A DNA stretch of 64,000 nt from Saxidomus purpurata (Eukaryota; Mollusca; Bivalvia; Venerida; Veneridae). The translations under genes and the position numbers were made by a program. A model generated the notes under the pieces. The model did not search any database. It was not told where the DNA came from and saw only the letters and a program-made list of their open reading frames with translations. The first letter of the stretch is position 1. Each line of letters begins with the position of its first letter. The stretch is from the NCBI GenBank assembly GCA_022818135.1, contig JAFMSR010000019.1:5763773-5827772 (forward strand). The letters are read 5' to 3'. Positions 1 through 12,500 of this stretch are shown here, in pieces.

Positions 1-120
1 ATTATTCATGTTTGAACGAGCCTAATGTATGTAACTTTTCTTTGTTTATTACCTCTTTTTGTCATGTATACTTGCTTGATATGTGTTAAATAAAGGTTTT
101 TGACTTTGGTAATTATAAAG
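1..120. other. AT-rich sequence, possibly the 3' end of an upstream transcript
   Basis: No coding sequence is visible. An AATAAA hexamer lies at 89-94, followed by T-rich sequence, as at the end of a plus-strand 3' UTR. If the tandem-duplication idea for 121-2643 is right, the end of a preceding gene would be expected here, but nothing else supports it. Confidence 0.2.
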
Positions 121-440
121 AATAAAACAGGTAAAAAAAATGAAAACACTTTGAAATAATTATTTTATATATCACATCAAGTAATGTTAAACAAGCTGTC
201 ACCCAATCAAAGTATTGCCTGGTGAACTTCCTGTAAACAAAGTCAAGATTTGGTTCCCATATGACGAAGCATGTCTGTAACAAAAGAAAAATGAAAGTTG
301 AAGTTCCCTGAGTTACTATTGACTAGTAGGCTGCAACTAATATTTCAACACATCTAGTTCACGAGTATAAGGCAATTACAAAGCTTTTGGGCTTCTAAGC
401 TCTCACCCCGCTGACGGCAAGTTATTGTTGTTCTTACGAC

Positions 441-672
441 CTAGGACCCCGTTGTTCGAAACTTTAACCGGTTGTTAAAATAACAGTTGTTTAACTTTGA
501 GGGTCATATTTCTGCAGTTGTAAATACTTACTGTAACAAATACATGCATTCAAGAGAATAAGGACTAAAAACTATTCAAAACAAAATAAAAATATTATAC
601 TAGTGTTCTCTACTTAGAATCAATTTTTAGCTTAAGAGCCTGTTAAAGTTTCGAACAACCGGGTCCTGGATA
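441..672. mobile_element. MITE with about 25-bp inverted termini
   Basis: The left end reads CTAGGACCCCGTTGTTCGAA and is followed by ACTTTAAC. The right end is the imperfect reverse complement, GTTAAAGTTTCGAACAACCG followed by GGTCCTGGATAG. The interior has no coding capacity. A second copy lies at the equivalent place in the right duplication (25974-26204), so the insertion is older than the duplication. Confidence 0.65.
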
Positions 673-1149
673 GATGATGATAACCCTGCACATCCGCGCA
701 GTCTGATAATAATCTACAGTGGTAGTTATTTAGTAAATGTAATTTCAGTGAGCACCCCTATGTATAAAGGATGGAAAGGTTCATTGTAGTAATTTAAAAG
801 GAAAGGGTTAATATATATAAATGCGTTTTCTCAATGTTGTAATGACGAGTGTTTGTCGGGATTGAAGGTATTTTTGTGTATATATTGTTGTTTGAAATTC
901 TTTTTTCTTTGCCTCTGATTATACTTTTGTTTCTTTTCTAAAATGCCGCATTGTAAATAAGTGTATGTTTTGAGCATAGCTTTATGTATAAACCTTCTTT
1001 AAATAAAGATATTATTACATAGTGTTAGCTTTGTTTTGTGTGAATGACTATTATGACTAAATGGTAACATTATAATAGCTTACTGCAATAAACAATCATA
1101 CTTCGTTAGGACTTTGTTGTACTTAACCAGCATTAAGAAAAGCAAGCAG

Positions 1150-1620
1150 CGAAGTCCCAGTTTTCGTAACAAGATCTGGACAGGTAAAACTAACGACTGA
1201 CTGGTTTTTTCGTTATTGCTTAAATCGCTAAATATTTTTACACGTGAGTTTTACTACTTACGCCGCTAAATAGTTTAGCATGAAACTCACTACGGACTGG
1301 TTTTACCATTACTGGTTACATCGCTTAATATCTGAACAATGTCATGTGAAACCCACAACTGACTGGTAACCGAGTTACTGATTACACCCGCTAAATATGT
1401 TTACATGTGAAACTCACGACTGACTGGTTTCCCTTACTGGTAACATCGCTAAATATTTCAACATGTAAATCTCAAGACTGACTGGTTACCACGTCACAGG
1501 TTACACCACAAAATTATGCTTACATTTGAAACTCAGGGTTGATTAGTTATAACGTCACTGTTTCGCTAAAAATCTGAAACTTGCTACTGACTGGATATTC
1601 CTTTATTGGCTAGGCTTTAT
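1150..1620. repeat. Degenerate minisatellite of about 60 bp
   Basis: About seven units carry the recurring words ACTGACTGGT, then TTACTGGTTACA, then CGCTAAATAT, then CATGTGAAACTCAC. The same array recurs at 26740-26900 and 27950-28560 in the right duplication copy with a different number of units. Confidence 0.7.
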
Positions 1621-2643
1621 TATAGAGGAAGACAACCCAAACGTTATCAGTTAACCTACTAATATTGAGCTGCTCCCCTTGTAAGTTTAATATCTTAAGC
1701 TTGTGTTATAATGTACATGTTTGATTCAAGCTTAAAATGTAATTATTTATCTGAATTTATATCAAGTAACAAAACATATACATGGTTTTAAATAGACATT
1801 ACAGTGTTTAAAGTTTTATAGTTGTGTTATACGTGCTATATATTTATCATTAAATAATATTTATCTATGTAATATGATTATAAGTGTGATTATTGATGCA
1901 ATTTTATCTCACTTGTGTAATTTTATCATATCTTAACAAATTACATGTCTCATAAATTTTGATATACTAGACACAGTGTAACTATAACTTCACACTCATT
2001 TATTTATGTTTCATACCTATGAACGTCTTAATGTATGTCTTATACACAGGTACTTTATTCTTATGTTAATATTATACTTGATGTTACTGTCGGTTAATAT
2101 ATATACATAGCTAATGTTATCATGTTATACCATGCCGACTCGAAATGAAAAATTGTGTCTGGTATCCATGGCAATGTGGCATCAAGCAGCTATATAGAGA
2201 TGAATGACAACCACGCAGAGAAGTGGTATTCAGATATCCCAACAACCTGTCTAGGCAAAAAAAATGTATAAAAACTCTACTAGAACACCGTATCTAAATG
2301 CTAAAACACCTTGAATTATACCCGTTCTAGACCTAAATATATACGTTACTGTTGCTACAACTACAACTAAAACTACAACTTAAACTACTTTACAGTATGT
2401 AGAATGATCAAAATTGTGTACACTATATGATGTAAAGCCCAAATCTACAAGGCTAATCGCAAATTCACTTGCGAGAAATTAATAGGAGTTTAAAAGGATC
2501 CTTCAGCGCACGTGCAACGCTCACTGCTTACCGAGCAGTTACGCCTACCCAGACCTCACACTGCATACTATACCAAAATCAAATTAATTTATTGAAGATC
2601 TCTCAAAAAATCCACATCTTCCATCAAGAAGTGTTTGTTGATG

Positions 2644-4903
2644 TTATTACATGCCATCAGAGACATATCTGCTTCAAAATCACGCATGATATTTCAAGGT
2701 AAACAGCTGAAGCTGCTTATCTCTGTATTCTATGTCTCTGATACCATCTATTACCGATCATGATTCATTTAATGTATGAATCCTGCAATTGCATTAGCAA
2801 AGCACCAACGTAGTTTACCTGTGCAGTAAAACTCTGTATTATATATATAATCATGCAGATTGTTATAATTGTTGTACTTGAAATATTGCCCAAACCAACG
2901 CTTTCAGTGCCAATAAATACCATGTATTTATTTGAGGAATCTGGCATTTTCTTCGTACCATAACTTGTGCATAACATTACCTAACACAGTTTTTCGTACA
3001 GATGTTGTGCGTGTGGGGGGATTTCACCATCTTCAGCAGTGATAGTTATAAATTTTCAGGTAGTGTGATACACAGCCATCACTTTATCTCGAGATAAGTT
3101 ATAACCTTGAGCTGCCTTTATCAACATAACGTAAATAACACTAACTTTACAGTATGATATGATATGATAGGATGATTATATACAAATGTTTGTATAAATG
3201 ACGTAATATACATTATTATTTTCACACACAAACAAAGACAAATTGTACAATGTTTTTAAACAGTTCGCTAATTACATATAGAGTAATACTAAAAAAAAGT
3301 TTTTAATTCAGTATTCCAGAAAACGCGTAAAAACTAAGACAATAATCGGACACTATTTGCCTTTTATAATTTATTTTGAAAGCTTACATTAGAACATCAG
3401 TTAAATAAGATGTAATTTAGATATGTGTGTTTTGGTACATTATTATCAACCTATTTAAGGAGGAGTCCTCTGGAAGGCACATGTTTTCCACAACCACAGT
3501 CGAACATCGGTGGACATATTCTTGTCTCTTCAATTTAATACGCCATGATACATTTTCCGATACATGTAACTGAAGATTTATTCGGTCAATGATTGTGACT
3601 AGGCTTTTTGTCGTTGACATGTATAAAACCTAAATTTAATTAGTACAAATTCAAAGCAGAAAATTAAAGAATACGAATGTCTTTGGGGTAATGTAACGCT
3701 TTGATTTCACTTCCAAATGATTTTATATGATTGAAACAAACGAGTTACGTTTTCTATTGTCTAAAACTTACAAAGAAGCCTTCAATAAACACCAAGTTTA
3801 CCACGTTTCCGAACGGCACCCGCTTATCTGATTGGTTAAAGACAAGAACAAGACTATTTAAAAGCTTCTCCGAACTTTCAGCCTTGTGCAATGCCGTGTA
3901 ACTCAACTGTAATATTACTCACTGAAATCTTTTCCGGACGACATTGCTTGGGTCACATACTTTGTTTGGATCTCTAACACAAAATAATCGATGCTGCTTA
4001 ACCTATCATATTCAGTCGTACTGTCTTTGCATGAAGTAAAGAATGAAGACTTTCGTAGGTTTTGATGTCCTTGATGTAAATCTATCGAATTTCCAAAAGA
4101 AGCATGTCGTAGCCCTGGGAGTGACTTGGGCTCTGCCCTGAACCAGATGCTCAAACCAGCTTTAACGACTTGGACTACAAAGTGTCCGCTATCTATCAGT
4201 ACAGATGAAACTGTGTTAATGGTCATCTTGATTAAGCAGTCAACCGTCTCAAACATCAAGTACCAATGTATCCTACTGGCCATCTTGATATTACATACAT
4301 GTATAATAAGTAGCAATGACATGTATGTGACCACCTTCGGTGCCTCTATTGGCATGTTGCTTACGACAGGCTTAACTGTACTCTGGTATCAACCAATTTA
4401 ACCGCTTGATAAATTTTCACCAAATCACTTTTTTAGTCCATAATATTTCTCAAGCTTTTACTGCCTTTTTGGTACACACTTCATGCTTTTGCACGCAAGA
4501 TTATGCACTGACCTTTCTGATTCCTTAATTAATTCAACTTGGAAGATGGCTGACAATCTGACGTGCATTTGTTTGCTTCAAAACTGTGACAAGTAAGTCT
4601 CGCTGCATACGATCGCACATTCTAAACAGCAGGAGCTGCAATACATTTCGGGGTTAATATATTTAAGAGCGAAATCATCGTCTGTTAAAGCAATGTTGCA
4701 AAATTAGGGGCTGTTTAAAATCAATGATTTTAATATAAGCTTGAACTTTACAGTTTTCAAAAGATTGACAAAGACATTATTAAAAAACTACAATGATATC
4801 CAATATATTTGTCCTGCGCCCAAAAAAGGAAACATCCAACATAACCATTCATAGAAACTCGGCAGTATCTTCTCAGAAGCCTTTATCAACACAGTTTGCT
4901 TAA
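2644..4903. other. Gene-poor AT-rich stretch
   Basis: Both strands were read. The longest open frame (minus strand, 4355-3915) has no recognisable family signature and no codon bias distinguishing it from its surroundings. No RNA gene or clear mobile element was recognised. Confidence 0.4.
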
Positions 4904-5017
4904 ATGGATCGAGACATTTGCACGGTTTTTGTTGTTATTTTTTTAACCATGTCTTCTGTTCGTTGTGATCATGGTGCTCTGAAGCTTGGTCTGCAATATC
5001 TATTCGCCTGGCAGACG
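4904..5017 (+). CDS. Possible orphan first exon encoding a signal peptide
   Basis: An ATG opens 38 codons beginning MDRDICTVFVVIFLTM: charged residues, then a hydrophobic core, then small residues before Cys, as in a signal peptide. The frame ends at a good splice donor (ACG followed by gtgaga) in phase 0. Exon 1 of gene 1, 4.4 kb downstream, has the same layout: MDK start, hydrophobic core, charged residues, donor. No following exon was found between here and 9300. It could be the leftover start of a decayed paralogous gene or a chance frame. No homologue is recognised. Confidence 0.25.
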
Positions 5018-5263
5018 GTGAGAGCAATACCATGCATACAGGATTTAATTACTAAATGTTTCGTTTGCCCCCAATATTTCCATGAAATTAAACTAAACAT
5101 AATGGCTTCAGCTTTTAATATTTTACATTATCTGTGTTCAGGAGGCACTTACGTGTGAAACCAGCATGGTATAGCAAAAGATGAGTTTAATATCCGGGAT
5201 TTCACGAACAGACGGTCATATTTCTAAAGTTTCTAGTCTGCCTGTATTGCAATACATACATGT

Positions 5264-5300
5264 CGTACGAGGGTTGATAAAAAAGCAATATAAACTACTA
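5264..5300. mobile_element. Solo mariner-type terminal repeat
   Basis: GTACGAGGGTTGATAAAAAA resembles the terminal inverted repeats of mariner elements. It matches the sequence upstream of the mariner remnant at 42629 (GTACGAGGGTTGTTAAAA). No partner terminus or transposase was found nearby, so this is a fragment. Confidence 0.4.
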
Positions 5301-7358
5301 CAATGTAACAGAATTAATTAAACGATATATTTTCTATGAAAAGTGAAGCCTGTCACGTTAGATTATACTCTTTTCCCCTAAGACTGAAGAGCAAAATCAC
5401 TGTTGAGACAGAAGTACAATACACTTTATTAAAAGAACACAAATGTCTCTAGACTTTCTTTAAGTATTTTCAGAATTGTAACGACGTTTGAGTCCGAGGG
5501 TCTTTGAGACGGTTGCCGAAAGACAACCGTTTACAGAGGGAACAGAACAGAATATAATAAAACTGAATAATATACAAACGGATTTGGCGTTACGGTGTTC
5601 CTAAAAACACAGGCAACTCCGATGAAAGAAATAGTTTTAAGCGGAGTAATATCTACAGTATATTTACAGTGAAATCCCTTATGTTAAATTGCAACATTCG
5701 CAGAAATGCAATTAATTACAGACATATAACCTACATGCCACAAAAGTGTTGAATGTGTTGCTTCAGACTGCGTATATCTTACATAAATTAGCATACCGGC
5801 AGTTTTTATCCATTACTGAAAACATGTACGACACCTTTAAACTATCGATCAATCGCATTTACTGCTGTTAACTTGCTATGTGTAGTAGCGTGCTTCGTGT
5901 TACATGTAGTCTGTTGTAGTGTTTGTTTTGTTTTGTTCGTGCTTTATTTTCGAAAAGAAAATCTTAATGTAACCAAAAAACATGGACTTTCGTTACATTT
6001 TTTTGATAGCGTATTGTTTTCCAAACGTAATCTGAATTTAAGTGAGTTGTCACTGTTCACTTAGACTTAAAGTTATCCGTATTTTGGTTAAACTGTTTAT
6101 TCTCCATTTGACATTTACATTCGCAGCAGATGTGAAAAAATGCTAATCATAAAGGATGACAAAATTTAAATGTTTATTGTCAAATTTAGTGATTGTACAA
6201 AGTCAAGAAAACAAGTGTAATATTTTAAAAGTACTCGAGAGTTGACTTGAATATACAGAGTTCTATCACGTAAAGTTAAACTACTACTGTAGTGGTTTGA
6301 CGACAGTTTGAAGAATATGACAAGTTTCTACAATTAAAGGTGACATTCGAGTAAGTATGAATATAAAATACATATTCTCTTAGGATTTGCATGTAATTGC
6401 TTCAATCTAAAAATGTCTCTTAATTTCGGGGGAAAACGAACAAGTTCTTGTTCTGTAACATGTCTCTGATACTGGCACAGATTAAATCAATAAAATGCCT
6501 TATATTGTTTTTAAAATTACAGCTAGTTGGTCAGAATCAAGAATGTCATAGATTCTAGATGCGCAAAATAGTACCTAATATGCGATTTCCGGCACGCTTC
6601 ATTTACTGATTGTAAGGAGCGGCGTATAAAGGTGGAGTACGATTGAGGTATCAATATGGTCGCATTAATTCTGACATGATCGGATTTTTTTCTACTATCT
6701 TACAGCATAAGAACTGGGGAGCAACAGCAGCAAACTGGAAAAATATTTTCGACTTTTTTATTTTCGCACCAGGAGTTAAAAGGAATATCTAACCATAAGA
6801 AACAGTGTATACTTTTTAAAATTCTTACAATCTCTCTATGAAATCTGAACAAAGTGAATTAAAGTTTAGACAAAAAAAATGTGACGCTAAATTTCAACGA
6901 TTTACAGTATCTATATGTCTGTTGGTTTAACAGTAGAAAATGAAACGTGGCCCAACCGTTCTCCTGGTCTTTCACCCTTATATTCTACTTGAGTACATTC
7001 ACAAGTTTCCTGAGCGTAGTGTTTATAATAGATATGAAGAACTTCGTTTTAAACAGCATACATTATCTGGTTTGAATTTGCACCATACTATTTCGTACGA
7101 AGAAAAATACACCTGACACATTGAAAACATATATCATTTAGTATCACTAAACTTTCTGTAGGCCATCAATAGGTAATAAAACTCTGTTTTCTGCATTGGA
7201 AAATAAAAACGCCATTTTATTTTTTCTGACGAGTTCCGAATTCCTCTGCTAGAGAACGCATATTTTCTTACAAATTATACGTGGGCGTGATGCCAGGAAA
7301 ACGTTCGTATGTTCTTCAAATGTTTCTGCGTCTGTAAAACATCTCTAATAACGATGAT

Positions 7359-7568
7359 GGAGTATTCCAGGTATGTTTCTTGAAATTCAGAGGCATTCAT
7401 ACAATATTTACATGTAGCATTATTATATTAATGTTATCCAGCTAAATGTAAAAAATTGGACTAATCTGTCTCTTAATTGCACTATCTAAAATTTGTCTCA
7501 GATTTTCTAATCTCAGATAGTGTAATTAAAAAATGGATGTTTGTTTTTTTAAATTCCTGGAATACTCC
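7359..7568. mobile_element. Foldback MITE, about 210 bp
   Basis: The ends GGAGTATTCCAGG (7359-7371) and CCTGGAATACTCC (7556-7568) are exact reverse complements. An inner pair, TTAATTGCACTATCT (from 7473) and AGATAGTGTAATTAA (from 7515), extends the potential hairpin. There is no coding sequence. The structure fits a foldback or MITE-type element; no target-site duplication was confirmed. Confidence 0.6.
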
Positions 7569-8596
7569 AGCACCGTTAGGAGAAATGCGGTCCTCGCCTT
7601 TTAAAGGAAAGATTGTAGCGTAGCACGATATGTGTCGTTGGACAAAGAGACTTATGCCACACAGTCCACCCAGCTGTAAAAAACTTGTTGCCTATCTCTC
7701 TCTCACGAGCGTAATGACATCTGCCAGTAATCGAACTAAAATAAGTGTTTATGAACTAGTAAATACAAGAAAAACTGTTATACTCCGGATCAAAGTGGGT
7801 TTCATGTAAATACATGTAGTTTGAAGTGGAAGATGCAAATTATCTTTACAGACTTTATAACAGAGACAATATAAATTTATATTCTAGGTTCGTGTAAAGC
7901 AAATACTTGACTTTCTTGTATGTGCATTTATAATTAAGAAACTGTTTCTCATTTTTAGTGTATCATTTATGACTTAAAAAGAAACAAAAACATATTCATG
8001 AAAAACCTTTCAATAATCTTTACGCTCGTTCCGTTTTTATTTTCATCAGGATTTATAAGATTGTATATACGATTCCTGTTTTCATTCAGCGTTAATTAAA
8101 ACAAAGTTCACGCAGCAATATTATAATATGTTCTACGCTTTGTTCCATTAAAGTGATTCTTAGAATATACAATACTGTTGCTACATTTATCCTAAAAAAC
8201 TCGTTTGCAGTCAAAATGTTTGTAAACCAACCATCGCATACTTTCACGACTACTGACCAGTCTCGTTATTTAAAAGTGCATCCCGACCAATTAGTTAAAT
8301 TTGACTCCTTTCAGTTTCTTGCTGTAAACCAGTCTGATAACACGAAATGTAAACCAGTTTGATAAAAATAGAAAGTGCAACCCGATCATTTAGTTAATTT
8401 TGGCTACCTGCCATTTTATTGCTCTTAACCAGTGACTGTACAGTGATAATGCCGTTCAAAATCAAACTGAAATGTGATTGTAAAATTTAAATTTAAAGAA
8501 ACTCGAGACATAGTAACGTAATGGATCCACATTACCAAATACCGGAGGATACCGGCATGTTTGACCGTCATCGGTTTTTATACTGACCGAACAATA

Positions 8597-8695
8597 AAAA
8601 CTTTTCACTTCTTAAAAAACTTTAAAAAAAAAAAAAAAAAAAAAGACCTTTTCACTTCTTATAAAACGTTAACAAAAACAAAAAAAAAAAAAAAA
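8597..8695. repeat. Two-unit repeat with poly-A tracts
   Basis: The word CTTTTCACTTCTTA occurs twice, about 48 bp apart, each time followed by a run of A of about 20 bases. It may be a tandem duplication of a short A-tailed insertion. Confidence 0.5.
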
Positions 8696-9309
8696 GTTTC
8701 ACATGGATAAAAGATAGAAATATCAACTTGACAAATTGAAATTATACCCATTCATGCCTAAAATTTGGCAACGGCGTGGGAATACTTATGGTGTTTGTGC
8801 GGGAAGCACCAATATCAAACATAGTCAAAATTTGATGGAATATGTACGTTCACAAAATCTGTGTTCGATTATTTGACAAATAAAACCAGAAATCCTGCCA
8901 CCCAACCTGCATATAACCTGCACTCTTTTACTATCCTGTATGACGGACGTATTTTGGCGTATTCATACTCTAGAAACTAATGTATACCACAAGCGTAATC
9001 AAATATTTATAAAACAATTTTACTGAAGTGAGAAATATAGGGGAGGGGTGGGGACAATTCCCTCATAATATGCATAACGTACTAACACAAAGTTCGTCTT
9101 CATTTTGCAAAAGAAAAACATCCAGTAAACACTTATGATGAAGTGTTTACGTCACGTTTTCTTCGTAAACAAGCAAAACACAAATAGTAAATTATCCAAT
9201 ACGCCCTATAAATGAAGTGATTACAGAGTGTTTCCACTAAATACGCGAGTTACAAGTGTTACTCTTGAATCCGCGAGGTATACCGAAAAGTGCTTTCATC
9301 ATAAACTCA

Positions 9310-9317
9310 TATAAATA
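9310..9317 (+). promoter_or_regulatory. Candidate TATA box of gene 1
   Basis: TATAAATA lies 56 bp upstream of the start codon at 9373. If used, it places the transcription start around 9340 and gives a 5' leader of about 30 bases. AT-rich context makes chance matches likely. Confidence 0.35.
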
Positions 9318-9372
9318 ACGTATATACACACACAACATTTAACAAAATTATTTAATATAACAGATTGGCGCT

Positions 9373-9595
9373 ATGGATAAACTTCTTATTTGTGTAAGGT
9401 ATATTTTGGTAATCGTGTGTTTGGAGGTTGTCATCAGTCATGGAGATTCCTGCGAGTGCGATGCTATCAGCCTGATATTTTCGAAAGAAATTTTCGCCCT
9501 GAAGGTCGAGAACGTAAAGTTAAACTCACGAATTGAGACAATAGAAGCAATGCTGCGTGAAAGGAAAGAAATGCAACCTTCATTGACAGGGAAAG
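9373..9595 (+). CDS. Gene 1 exon 1: signal peptide
   Basis: It starts at the ATG with the sequence MDKLLICVRYILVIVCLEVV, a short charged start and a hydrophobic core. A predicted cleavage near ISHG precedes a CEC motif and an amphipathic stretch. It ends in phase 1 at AAAG/gtaaga. Confidence 0.85.
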
Positions 9596-12500
9596 GTAAG
9601 ACAATTTTGTTTGCAAAATATTTAGATATAATTACAGAGATAATTTCTAATGTTAAATTGTAACAGGATCTGTTAAACAAAGAAGGAAATCAGTCGTTGA
9701 AAATTCTGCATTAAACAACGTTTTGACACTAAGTCTTGTAAATGTCTGTGTAAAATAAAATCTAAATAATTCAATTATGAAATGATATCCGTTATGAGCT
9801 GTGTTCATCGTTTAATAAACAATGATTTTAAGTTCTAATGCGCAGTAATTAACCACGAAGGCCGGAGACATGAGTGTTTTCAAACTGCGCATCAGGGCGA
9901 CAAAGAGTTGTTTATGAGACGATAACAACGCTTTCGATTATTACATGACCAGATACTACAAAACATACTACCAAATTAAGAAATGCAAAGCGTTATTTTC
10001 TACGCAAATATGTATTCAACGTCATGCGGCACAATATGACGTCTTTTTGACCGCTTATCGGTTCCCGCGCTGTTTATGATATGATAAAAACAATTCTTCT
10101 CGTTCTTATTAGGGACAAAATCGTGAGTCATATGAGAATTGTGAAATCTATTCATGTTATAGTTTAAAGTTATATTACACTTCGAAATGGTCACATTGGT
10201 TTATAGTTAAAACTGATGCTCAAAACACAGTTGATGTTTTAAAAATATATAAGAATACTTTTTATTATAACTTATTTATGTTATTAACAAATACAAGTTA
10301 AGATAAACAGAACTGAAAGGATGGATTTTTTTATTTTTGACAAGAATAGTCAAAACATTTTTTTTAACTTATTTTCTCTATATATATTGCGAATAAAACT
10401 TTTAAACATAGCATTAATTTTGGGTAATAGCTATGACAATGTTTATTATTCTAGGAGAATAAATCACTGATTAATGTTTTATTTAAAATGTTGATGGTCA
10501 CTTAAGACGGCAATATCACTTTAAATAACATTCTTTAAGCTGTGTTTATCGTTTGAACAATTCTTATCTTCTTATCACCCACCTTGTCTACGGCCTACAT
10601 TGTTTATTGCAGTGCATCAGACCTACATATTGTTGTTTATTTCACGACGAACAACTAATAATAGGATATTTATGAAATGCTATCCGTTTAAGCGGTGTTC
10701 ATCGTCTAATAAACAATCATTTAGAGTTCTGATGCGCATTAAGCACGAAGGCAGTGATTTATAACTGCGCACCAGAACGACAATTAGTTGTTTATTAAAC
10801 GATAACAACGCTAAAAGTGATGTTAATACGATTCTAGCATGACAAGATATTTCAAAATGTGAATTGATGCAAGGCGTTATGTTCCCCGCGGAAATTTATT
10901 TAACGTCATGCGGCTCAATATAAGCTCATTTTCGAAAGCATATCGGCCTCTGCGTTGTTTATGGCATAGTAAGACCTAAATTTTCAACTCTTTGAATATA
11001 GAGACAAAATCGTGATTCATGTTAGAATATTTCATACAACTTTACATATCATCGACACCCACAGGGTATTCCTTTCAGGAAAATTACAGGTTTAGGAATT
11101 TTACGATGTACATTCTTTAAATCTTACTGTGAATATTCTCGCGTTATATGTTGTTTTACCATATTTTCGGTGATCATCTCTCCATGAATTCACGATTAGC
11201 GTGAATTGCTACTCCTAATTATAAACATACAGGTTTGGGTTTCCCTGTAAATCAAAATTTGCGATAATTTATCTACAACCCCACAGAGTAGAGAGTTCCG
11301 CCAAAATTGTGTTCTGTTTATTCAAATACATGTACAGTACGAAATATATTCATTTCCAGACGCAGCTCACGTACGTTTGTTAGATGAGGAACGAGCTCGA
11401 ATGGAACCAAATTTAGAAAGCAAAGCTCTCAAAAATCTGTTACGTAAAACATTTAGCGCTGAGAAAAAAGAAAGGCAGAGGTTAGACTTGAAAATAGAAG
11501 AAGGTCTTGGCAGACTAAACAGAAGCCTAAAAGAATTTGACGAACAAGCAAAAGCCCTCATTGTGTCGCATGAGAACACAATGTCTCGTGTCATTCAAGA
11601 GTTTAAAAATAAGTCCACAGAAATTGGTACAAACATTAGAAAAGACGTCCTGAGTGTCGTTGAAAAACTGGGAAATCAAACAGAAGATTTGATTAACAGC
11701 AGAACAACCCTAGAACGTGCTATAGAAGACATCAGTCAAAATGTTTCTAGGATGGATGCTGACATGCACTCTGTAATAGATATTGTTCTTTTAGATCAGA
11801 GAGGTAATTTTCCTTTTAAAAATAAATTGAATACTTACTTTTATGGCAATCTTTTTCAAAATTGGGTCTAGGCAGAATCTCAATCCCCTTAACCTTGAAA
11901 TTCAGCTAAGTTCAGAATAACAAATCTAGATTTCTCGGTGCTTTCTCTAAAACCTATGTTGACGTCCCAATAAAGATTTTGCATATGTAACAGTTTGAAA
12001 AATATATTTTTCTCAACGAACTGATCCGTGTTAGGAATGTCACTCGTGCAACAAACCAAAAATATTGTCAAATAAAATACACGTATATCATTATGAAAGT
12101 TTAGTTGTACTTTTCATAATAAAACTACATTTGTAATTGCTTTTTCATTAGCAAGAGATTTGACAAAGATATTATCATTGACATGTTTACAGAGCGGTGA
12201 GGTGTGTATGTTGGTAAGAAATGCACTAGACGTATTGAATAGGGAAATGTAGCAAACAATATACATGTATATATTGTTTCTACTTTATTACGTATATCAT
12301 ATTCTAGTAAATAGGTTTATTTAAAGAAGTGCCCCAAGACTATAAAATCCCGGATTACAATTCCACTGGCAGTTGCCCTTTCTTAACTTTTCAGGTGAAT
12401 GTGAACCAAACTGCACGAACGGGGGTGTATGCTTCATGGACGGAAGTTGCCGGTGTAAGCCTTTAACAGAAGGGGGTCATTGTGAAAGATGTGAGATTTT

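Larger units (their letters stand above)
121..2643 (+). repeat. Left copy of a long direct duplication flanking gene 1
   Basis: This segment aligns in order, and in the same orientation, with about 25668-30314. Matching landmarks are 121-300 with 25668-25840, 441-672 with 25974-26204, 700-1010 with 26220-26530, 1021-1620 with 27780-28370, and 1640-2643 with 29335-30314. The left copy lacks about 1.2 kb and about 1.0 kb of sequence present in the right copy. No reading frame of interest is seen. It may be a segmental duplication that once included neighbouring gene sequence, or a large non-autonomous element; its termini are not sharp enough to decide. Confidence 0.8.
5301..9309. other. Long intergenic stretch upstream of gene 1
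   Basis: No exon was recognised on either strand. It contains the foldback element at 7359-7568, a two-unit repeat of about 100 bp at 8270-8400, and two poly-A-rich units at 8597-8695. Confidence 0.4.

Noticed and set aside
3915..4355. Minus-strand frame of 146 codons
   Set aside because: No family, splice or codon signal was recognised. The opposite strand is also open over part of it.
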